DNA of 11,200 nucleotides. Source: Desulfurobacteriaceae bacterium (GTDB lineage Bacteria; Aquificota; Aquificia; Desulfurobacteriales; Desulfurobacteriaceae). The notes under the pieces were generated by a model, which had not been told where the DNA came from, ran no database searches, and was given only the letters and a program-made list of their open reading frames with translations. Shown here one piece after another: positions 6,877-11,200 of this stretch (its first letter is position 1; each line of letters starts with the position of its first letter). Both the position numbers and the translations under genes were made by a program. The stretch lies in NCBI GenBank assembly GCA_027064485.1, contig JAMOPR010000167.1, forward strand, positions 1-11,200, written 5' to 3'.

Positions 6877-7296
6877 ATGGAAAAGTTAGCCCCAAGGCTT
6901 GAAGACTATCTCGAAACAATCTACCTCTTAGAAAAGAAAAACGGCGTAGCGCGAGTAAAAGAAATCGCCGAAAAGCGAAACGTAAAAATGCCAACCGTTA
7001 CAGAAGTCCTGAGAAGATTATCAGAAAGGGGTTACATAAACTATGAACCTTATGGTTACGTCACGACAACAGAAAAAGGTAAAACTTATGCTCAAAGAAT
7101 ATACAACAAACATGAAGCCATAATAAACTTCATGAAAAAAGTTTTGCTCTTACCAGAAGAGAAAGCCGAAGAAGAAGGCTGCCTCATGGAACATCATCTT
7201 TCTTCAGAAACAGTAAAAAGACTTAACCAACTAACAGACTTTTTCATAGAAAAGAAATTGGATGGAGAGTTTAAGAAGTGGTTAAAGAAGAAATAA
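6877..7296 (+). CDS. DtxR/MntR-family metal-dependent transcriptional repressor
   Basis: A 139-residue dimeric repressor that binds DNA when loaded with Fe(II) or Mn(II). Residues 1-65 are the winged helix, with the recognition region about 37-50 (MPTVTEVLRRLSER) and the wing ending TTTEKGK. Residues 70-139 form the metal-binding and dimerisation domain. Candidate ligands are D10, E13, H79, C102, E105 and H106, the last three within GCLMEHHLS. D10 is MntR-like and C102 is DtxR-like, so metal preference cannot be read from sequence. The C-terminal SH3/FeoA-like domain of full DtxR is absent, which gives the short MntR length. The ATG is 3 nt after the upstream stop, with AAGGAG before it. It overlaps the next gene by 19 nt. 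It probably controls its own operon, including Fe-S and radical-SAM enzymes (inference). Confidence 0.88.
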   Translation: MEKLAPRLEDYLETIYLLEKKNGVARVKEIAEKRNVKMPTVTEVLRRLSERGYINYEPYGYVTTTEKGKTYAQRIYNKHEAIINFMKKVLLLPEEKAEEEGCLMEHHLSSETVKRLNQLTDFFIEKKLDGEFKKWLKKK

Positions 7297-8390
7297 TTAA
7301 CCCCAAACTGGTTGAAGATAAAAAACTTCTTGAAATAGCCGAAAAAGTCCTGAACGATGAAAGACTCTCTTTTGAAGACGGCATAAAACTTTTCCAAACA
7401 AACGATATCCTCACATTAGGTAAATTAGCAGATTACGTAAACAGAAAAAAGAACGGTCGCCTGGTTTACTTCGTCGTTAACAGACACATCAACCTAACAA
7501 ATCTCTGCATAGGAAACTGCAAATTCTGCGCCTTTAGAAGAGAAAAAGGAGACCCAGACGCCTACGAACTAACCATAGACCAGGTTCTAAAAAAAATAGA
7601 GGAATTCAAGGGAATTTCCGAAATCCACATAGTCAGCGGACTTCACCCAGACTGGAACTACGATTACTACGTTCAGCTTCTCAAATCAATAAAAGAATCA
7701 TTTCCTCACATTCACATTCAAGCATTCACCGCAGAGGAAATAGACCACCTGTCACGTATTTCAGGAAAACCAATAGAAACAGTTCTATCAGAATTAATAG
7801 AAGCTGGTCTTGACTCCATTCCCGGCGGTGGAGCAGAAATATTTAACGAATCTCTTAGAAAAAAATTATGTCCCAACAAGCTTTCATCGGAAAAGTATCT
7901 AAAAATTCACGAAACCGCACACAAGTTCGGTTTAAAAAGCAACGCCTCCATTCTTTACGGTCACATAGAAACCTATGCAGATAGAATAGACCACCTCCTA
8001 AGGCTAAGAGAACTTCAGGACAAAACAGGTGGTTTTCAAGCTTTCATGGCTTTTGCCTACCACCCTAAAAACACACAACTTGGAGGAAACTTTACCACCG
8101 GCTTCGACGACCTTAAAATGCTATCCATAGCAAGACTCATGCTTGACAACTTCCAGCATATAAGGGCTTTCTGGATAATGTTAGGTGAAAAATTGGCACA
8201 AGTCTCGCTCCATTTCGGCGTTAACGATTTAGACGGAACCGTTGTAGAAGAATCAATAACAAGGTCTGCAGGAGCAGAAACAGGCTCTTTTATGCCAAAA
8301 GAAAGACTTATAAAACTGATAAAAGAAGCTGGAAAAATCCCCGTAGAACGCGACACAATTTACAATGTAATCAAAATTTACGAGGAGTAA
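7278..8390 (+). CDS. mqnE: Aminofutalosine synthase-like radical SAM enzyme, first paralogue
   Basis: MqnE joins the adenosyl part of S-adenosylmethionine to 3-[(1-carboxyvinyl)oxy]benzoate to give aminofutalosine, in the futalosine route to menaquinone. This 370-residue copy has the radical-SAM motif CIGNCKFC (Cx3Cx2C, near residues 77-84) and MqnE-type blocks: SIPGGGAEIFNE, GHIETYADRIDHLLRLRELQ, RLMLDNFQHI and WIMLGEKLAQ. SWVTQG-type MqnC signatures are absent. It departs from its neighbour at VSGLHP (the other has VGGLHP) and FMAFAYHPKNT (the other has FIPLAFHPLNT), so it may have drifted in substrate or rate. The start must be the GTG at 7278, since an in-frame TAA lies at 7272. GGAG is about 10 nt upstream, and the gene overlaps the repressor by 19 nt. 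A variant function cannot be excluded. Confidence 0.82.
   Translation: MVKEEIINPKLVEDKKLLEIAEKVLNDERLSFEDGIKLFQTNDILTLGKLADYVNRKKNGRLVYFVVNRHINLTNLCIGNCKFCAFRREKGDPDAYELTIDQVLKKIEEFKGISEIHIVSGLHPDWNYDYYVQLLKSIKESFPHIHIQAFTAEEIDHLSRISGKPIETVLSELIEAGLDSIPGGGAEIFNESLRKKLCPNKLSSEKYLKIHETAHKFGLKSNASILYGHIETYADRIDHLLRLRELQDKTGGFQAFMAFAYHPKNTQLGGNFTTGFDDLKMLSIARLMLDNFQHIRAFWIMLGEKLAQVSLHFGVNDLDGTVVEESITRSAGAETGSFMPKERLIKLIKEAGKIPVERDTIYNVIKIYEE
7958..7993 (+). repeat. 36-nt perfect repeat, copy in first mqnE
   Basis: This stretch, encoding GHIETYADRID and flanking bases, is identical base for base to 9070-9105 in the second mqnE. Bases on either side diverge at once. It is coding, not a separate element, and may mark local gene conversion or strong constraint. 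Confidence 0.8.
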
Positions 8391-8392
8391 CA

Positions 8393-9514
8393 ATGGAACG
8401 AATAATCTCCCTGTTGGATAATGAACTAATACCTATAGCTGAAAAAGTTTTCAACGGCGAAAGATTATCCTTCGAAGATGGTCTAAAACTCTTTGAATCA
8501 AACAACTTAACAGCAATAGGAATGCTGGCAAACTACGTTGCAGAAAAGAAAAACGGAAAATTTGCTTACTTCAATGTAAACGTTCACATAACTCCAACAA
8601 ACATCTGCATAGGCACTTGCAGATTCTGCGCTTTCAGAAAAAGCAAAAACGACCCAGGTGCTTATGAATTAACCCCGGAAGAAATAGTTGAAAAACTAAA
8701 AAATTACTACTCTCAAAATCCCAACCTTACAGAAGTTCATATAGTAGGTGGGTTACACCCCGACTGGGACTACAACCGATTTATAGAGATAATAAAACTG
8801 GTAAGGAAAAACTTCCCCAACATTCATATAAAAGCCTACACAGCTGAGGAAATCAAATACATAGCCGAAAAAGGCAACAAAAGCGTAGAGGAAACCCTAC
8901 ACGAACTAATAGAAGCAGGACTAAACTCAATTCCGGGCGGCGGTGGGGAAATATTCAATGAAAAAATTCGTCAGAAAATATGTCCCGACAAAATAACTGC
9001 TGAAGAATACTTACAGATTCATAAAACTGCACATAGAATGGGACTAAAATCAAATGCAACAATGCTTTTCGGTCACATAGAAACCTATGCAGATAGAATA
9101 GACCATCTCATAAGACTAAGAGAAGCCCAAGACGAAACGGGAGGTTTTCAAACCTTCATTCCCCTTGCTTTCCACCCACTTAACACGAAAATCCCCAACG
9201 CCAACTACACAACAGGCGTTGACGAACTTAAAACAATAGCTGTTTCAAGGCTCATGCTCGATAATTTTCCTCACATCAAAGCCTACTGGATAATGTTAGG
9301 AGAAAAGGTTGCACAGATAGCTCTTCAGTTCGGTGCAGACGACATAGACGGAACAGTAACAGAAGAAGACATTACCCAAGCAGCAGGAGCAAGAGCAGGA
9401 CAGTCAATTCCTAAGAGCAGACTCATAAAACTAATCAAAGAAGCGGGGAAAATCCCCGTAGAGCGCGACACTGTCTATAACATCCTCCACATATACAACT
9501 CGGAGAAACAATGA
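8393..9514 (+). CDS. mqnE: Aminofutalosine synthase, second paralogue (more canonical)
   Basis: A 373-residue radical-SAM protein, more than half identical by eye to the gene before it. The cluster motif is CIGTCRFC (Cx3Cx2C, near residues 73-80). MqnE-type blocks are typical: VGGLHPDWDY, SIPGGGGEIFNEKIRQKICP, SNATMLFGHIET, FIPLAFHPLNT, RLMLDNFPHIKAYWIMLGEK and FGADDIDGTVTEE. Of the two copies I judge this one likelier to be the housekeeping aminofutalosine synthase, because its motifs match what I know of the family more closely. It starts at ATG 2 nt after the first copy's stop, with GAGGAG five bases upstream, and ends in an ATGA overlap with the nucleotidyltransferase gene. Other futalosine-pathway genes (mqnA, B, C, D) are not in the window. 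Confidence 0.88.
   Translation: MERIISLLDNELIPIAEKVFNGERLSFEDGLKLFESNNLTAIGMLANYVAEKKNGKFAYFNVNVHITPTNICIGTCRFCAFRKSKNDPGAYELTPEEIVEKLKNYYSQNPNLTEVHIVGGLHPDWDYNRFIEIIKLVRKNFPNIHIKAYTAEEIKYIAEKGNKSVEETLHELIEAGLNSIPGGGGEIFNEKIRQKICPDKITAEEYLQIHKTAHRMGLKSNATMLFGHIETYADRIDHLIRLREAQDETGGFQTFIPLAFHPLNTKIPNANYTTGVDELKTIAVSRLMLDNFPHIKAYWIMLGEKVAQIALQFGADDIDGTVTEEDITQAAGARAGQSIPKSRLIKLIKEAGKIPVERDTVYNILHIYNSEKQ
9070..9105 (+). repeat. 36-nt perfect repeat, copy in second mqnE
   Basis: This is identical to 7958-7993 in the first mqnE and in the same reading frame and domain position. The two copies lie 1,112 bp apart in direct orientation. Confidence 0.8.
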
Positions 9515-9909
9515 AAACGCTCTTTGACAAATTAAAAAAAGCGTTAGAAAAAGATGAAAACGTTATATTTGCCTACGTCTTCGGTTCATACGTTAACGGA
9601 ATCCCGACATCCCAAAGCGACGTTGATGTAGCAGTTTACTTCAAAAACCCGCCAAGAGGAACAGAAATACTTGATTACACAATAAAACTTTCAAATTTCC
9701 TCAACAAAGAGGTTGATTTAGTAATTTTTAACCTCGCTTCACCGTTCACCCGCTTCCACATATTAAATACAGGCGAACCGCTAATAGTGAAAGAGCCTGA
9801 AGTCCTTGCAGAGTTTAAGAGAAAAACAATGATAGATTACGAAGAATACAAATACCTGGCGGAGGCATTCTTTGCTGAACAAAAATTTAATAGAGAAAAA
9901 ACTAAGTAA
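9511..9909 (+). CDS. mntA: MntA-like minimal nucleotidyltransferase antitoxin
   Basis: A 132-residue nucleotidyltransferase of the minimal (MNT) type. The active site is complete: G25-S26, ten residues, then D37-x-D39 (the GSx10DxD form), and a third acid at D69 in EVDLVIFN. In characterised MntA/HepT pairs the antitoxin inactivates the HEPN toxin by adding AMP to its conserved tyrosine, and the intact triad fits that role. The start codon overlaps the upstream mqnE stop (ATGA), with GGAG six bases before. The 3' end overlaps hepT by 38 nt. Gene order (MNT then HEPN) follows known modules. The residues after about 105 are a charged helical tail. Confidence 0.88.
   Translation: MKTLFDKLKKALEKDENVIFAYVFGSYVNGIPTSQSDVDVAVYFKNPPRGTEILDYTIKLSNFLNKEVDLVIFNLASPFTRFHILNTGEPLIVKEPEVLAEFKRKTMIDYEEYKYLAEAFFAEQKFNREKTK
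9861..9865 (+). promoter_or_regulatory. Ribosome binding site inside mntA that sets the hepT TTG start
   Basis: GGAGG here is followed six bases later by TTG at 9872, in the frame of the HEPN protein. The strong site paired with a weak start codon, buried in the end of mntA, couples toxin translation to antitoxin translation. Confidence 0.7.
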
Positions 9910-10300
9910 AATCGTAGAATACGTAAACGAAATAAGACAAACAGAAATTAAAGATTTCCACGAATTTCGGAATAACGTAATAGTAAAAAGGTTTATTGAA
10001 AGAAACCTTGAATTAGCCATAGAACAGGCAATAGACATCTGCAGACATATAGCCGTTTCAACGCTTAAAAAACTTCCTGAAAGCTATTCTGAATGCTTTG
10101 AACTATTAAAAGAAAAAGGGATAATTCCTGAAAAACACGCAGAAACTTATAAAAGAATGGCTAAATTCCGCAACCTTCTCATTCATATGTATGACACTGT
10201 TGATGACGAAATAGTTTATGGCATCTACAAAAAACACCTTTCAGATTTTGACCTATTCGTAAGCGATATAAACCAATACTTGCAAAACCGTTCACCGTAA
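9872..10300 (+). CDS. hepT: HepT-like HEPN-domain toxin (DUF86 family)
   Basis: A 142-residue all-helical HEPN protein, predicted to be a ribonuclease toxin neutralised by the MNT partner. The catalytic motif Rx4HxY is intact at R100, H105 and Y107 (RNLLIHMY). Y107 would be the residue modified by MntA. Upstream helices carry ERNLELAIEQAIDICRHI (43-60), the usual HepT core that packs in the dimer. Length matches the family. The start is TTG at 9872 with GGAGG six bases before; the first in-frame ATG falls far inside the domain. It is cotranscribed with mntA and, from spacing, with the mqnE genes. Activity and RNA target cannot be inferred from sequence. Confidence 0.87.
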   Translation: MLNKNLIEKKLSKIVEYVNEIRQTEIKDFHEFRNNVIVKRFIERNLELAIEQAIDICRHIAVSTLKKLPESYSECFELLKEKGIIPEKHAETYKRMAKFRNLLIHMYDTVDDEIVYGIYKKHLSDFDLFVSDINQYLQNRSP

Positions 10301-10315
10301 ATTCGCAATTTAATA

Positions 10316-10321
10316 TATAAT
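10316..10321 (+). promoter_or_regulatory. Perfect -10 box in the hepT-small ORF gap
   Basis: TATAAT follows the hepT stop by 15 nt. The nearest -35-like hexamer, TTCACC at 10291-10296, lies at a long 19-bp spacing. A 6-bp direct repeat (TAGCAC twice, 10328-10339) follows between the box and the ribosome binding site. It may drive the small gene and dnaX independently of the operon upstream. Confidence 0.4.
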
Positions 10322-10343
10322 TATCCTTAGCACTAGCACTCTG

Positions 10344-10348
10344 GGAGG
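10344..10348 (+). promoter_or_regulatory. Ribosome binding site of the 43-residue small gene
   Basis: GGAGG is followed six bases later by the TTG at 10355, the same arrangement that sets the hepT start. It is the main support for calling the small gene real. Confidence 0.65.
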
Positions 10349-10354
10349 TAGGAA

Positions 10355-10486
10355 TTGAACCAAAACACCATTTTAGGGATAATCTGCACAATCATAGCAA
10401 TCGCTCTTCCCCTTTCCTTCGCCATTTTAGCCTGGAAACACACCTTAGAAGAAAAGAAAAAGCAGAAAGAAGAAAAAGAGAAATAG
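10355..10486 (+). CDS. Small single-span membrane protein, function unknown
   Basis: A 43-residue frame starts at TTG and ends at TAG. The residues split cleanly in two: a hydrophobic stretch at about 6-27 (ILGIICTIIAIALPLSFAIL) that would cross the membrane once, then a highly charged tail (HTLEEKKKQKEEKEK) likely on the cytoplasmic side. The support is the well-spaced GGAGG, the membrane-protein composition, and a position filling the gap between hepT and dnaX. I do not recognise the family; small accessory subunits of membrane complexes can look like this, but that is only a resemblance. The frame is too short for composition alone to prove it. Confidence 0.6.
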   Translation: MNQNTILGIICTIIAIALPLSFAILAWKHTLEEKKKQKEEKEK

Positions 10487-10522
10487 TAGAATATTCCTTA
10501 CAATTAGACCGAAAGAGGGAAA

Positions 10523-11200
10523 ATGTCTTACGTAGCAATACCGAGAAAGTATAGACCTCAAAAGTTCAGCGAAGTTACAGGGCAGGAATTTATAACAGAA
10601 ACTTTACGTAACGCTATAAAAACAGGCAGAGTTGCCCACGCTTATATCTTTGCAGGACCAAGAGGCGTAGGGAAGACATCGACAGCGAGAATTATAGCTA
10701 AAGCCCTAAACTGCGAAAATCCCCAAAACGGTGAACCCTGTAATCAATGCCCTCAGTGCTTAGAAATAACCAAAGGTTCTCACCCAGACGTAATAGAAAT
10801 AGACGCGGCAACAAACAGGGGTATAGACCAAATAAGAGAATTAAGGGAATCTGTTCACTACGCCCCTTCAAGAGGTAAAAAGAAGATATACATCATCGAC
10901 GAATTTCACATGCTTACCAAAGAAGCTTTCAATGCCCTCCTCAAAACCCTTGAAGAACCTCCGGAACACGTGGTTTTCATTTTAGCTACAACAGAAATAG
11001 ACAAAATCCCCCCTACCATCCTCTCCCGTTGCCAAAAATTCGTTTTCCGTAAAATTCCCCGTCCCGTAATGGTAGAAACCTTAAAAAAAATCTGTGAAGC
11101 AGAAAACGTAGAATTTGACGAAGAAGCTTTAAACCTCATTGCGGTAGCTTCAGAAGGTTGTATGAGAGATGCAGAAAGCCTCCTTGACCAGGCAATAGCT
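10523..11200 (+). CDS. dnaX: DNA polymerase III gamma/tau subunit, 5' part, cut by window edge
   Basis: DnaX is the clamp-loader ATPase that places the sliding clamp on DNA and organises the replicase. The visible 226 residues cover the AAA+ core: an opening PRKYRPQKFSEVTGQ, Walker A GPRGVGKT (45-52), a four-cysteine zinc module (C64, C73, C76, C79), Walker B IIDEFH (D126, E127; commonly DEVH), sensor 1 ATTE (155-158) and the arginine-finger SRC (168-170). The remainder lies beyond position 11200, so whether it makes a short gamma form by frameshifting cannot be seen. The ATG at 10523 has GAGG four bases upstream, 36 nt after the small gene. Confidence 0.95.
   Translation, partial: MSYVAIPRKYRPQKFSEVTGQEFITETLRNAIKTGRVAHAYIFAGPRGVGKTSTARIIAKALNCENPQNGEPCNQCPQCLEITKGSHPDVIEIDAATNRGIDQIRELRESVHYAPSRGKKKIYIIDEFHMLTKEAFNALLKTLEEPPEHVVFILATTEIDKIPPTILSRCQKFVFRKIPRPVMVETLKKICEAENVEFDEEALNLIAVASEGCMRDAESLLDQAIA

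Noticed and set aside
10179-10391. A 70-codon minus-strand frame across the hepT end and small-gene start
   Set aside because: It overlaps the promoter and ribosome binding site of the plus-strand small gene and has no recognisable domain or ribosome binding site.
10523-11200. A programmed frameshift site in dnaX
   Set aside because: The usual slippery site lies further downstream than the part visible here, so nothing can be said.

Overview
The window looks like chromosomal DNA from a thermophilic, deep-branching bacterium; Aquificota, perhaps the Desulfurobacteriaceae, is my best guess. This is inferred from Lys/Glu/Ile-rich proteins, a cobalamin-dependent methionine synthase without its reactivation domain, futalosine-type menaquinone genes, and very tight gene packing with strong GGAGG ribosome binding sites. 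Nothing in the sequence fixes the genus. Five of the twelve genes start with GTG or TTG. I see no rRNA, tRNA, CRISPR array, insertion sequence or convincing terminator. No stretch over 300 bases lacks a gene.

Left half, minus strand (1-5346), read right to left: a divergent ADP-ribosylglycohydrolase-family protein; a 77-nt gap with a promoter-like site; a lipoprotein of the SurA/parvulin type; methionine synthase (metH, three modules only); and adenine phosphoribosyltransferase (apt, cut by the window edge). The last three genes are 11 and 2 nt apart and form an operon.

Right half, plus strand (5422-10300): after a 75-bp divergent promoter region comes a six-gene array with gaps of at most 3 nt or overlaps. 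It holds a membrane-anchored GltD-like flavin/Fe-S oxidoreductase, a DtxR/MntR metal-dependent repressor, two tandem mqnE paralogues (aminofutalosine synthase, radical SAM), and an MntA/HepT nucleotidyltransferase/HEPN toxin-antitoxin pair joined to the second mqnE by an ATGA overlap. Then follow a perfect TATAAT box, a small 43-residue membrane protein gene with a TTG start, and the 5' two-fifths or so of dnaX running off the right edge.

How the genes may fit together (inference): the plus-strand array combines a metal sensor with Fe-S enzymes and menaquinone synthesis, which suggests metal- or redox-controlled respiration. MqnE consumes S-adenosylmethionine, and the aminofutalosine route later releases adenine. 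The neighbouring metH and apt could therefore serve methionine regeneration and adenine salvage. The points most worth a second look are the membrane/GltD fusion with a missing CxxC and a CxxC at its far end, the duplicated mqnE, the toxin-antitoxin pair inside a biosynthetic operon, and the altered metal motif of the glycohydrolase.
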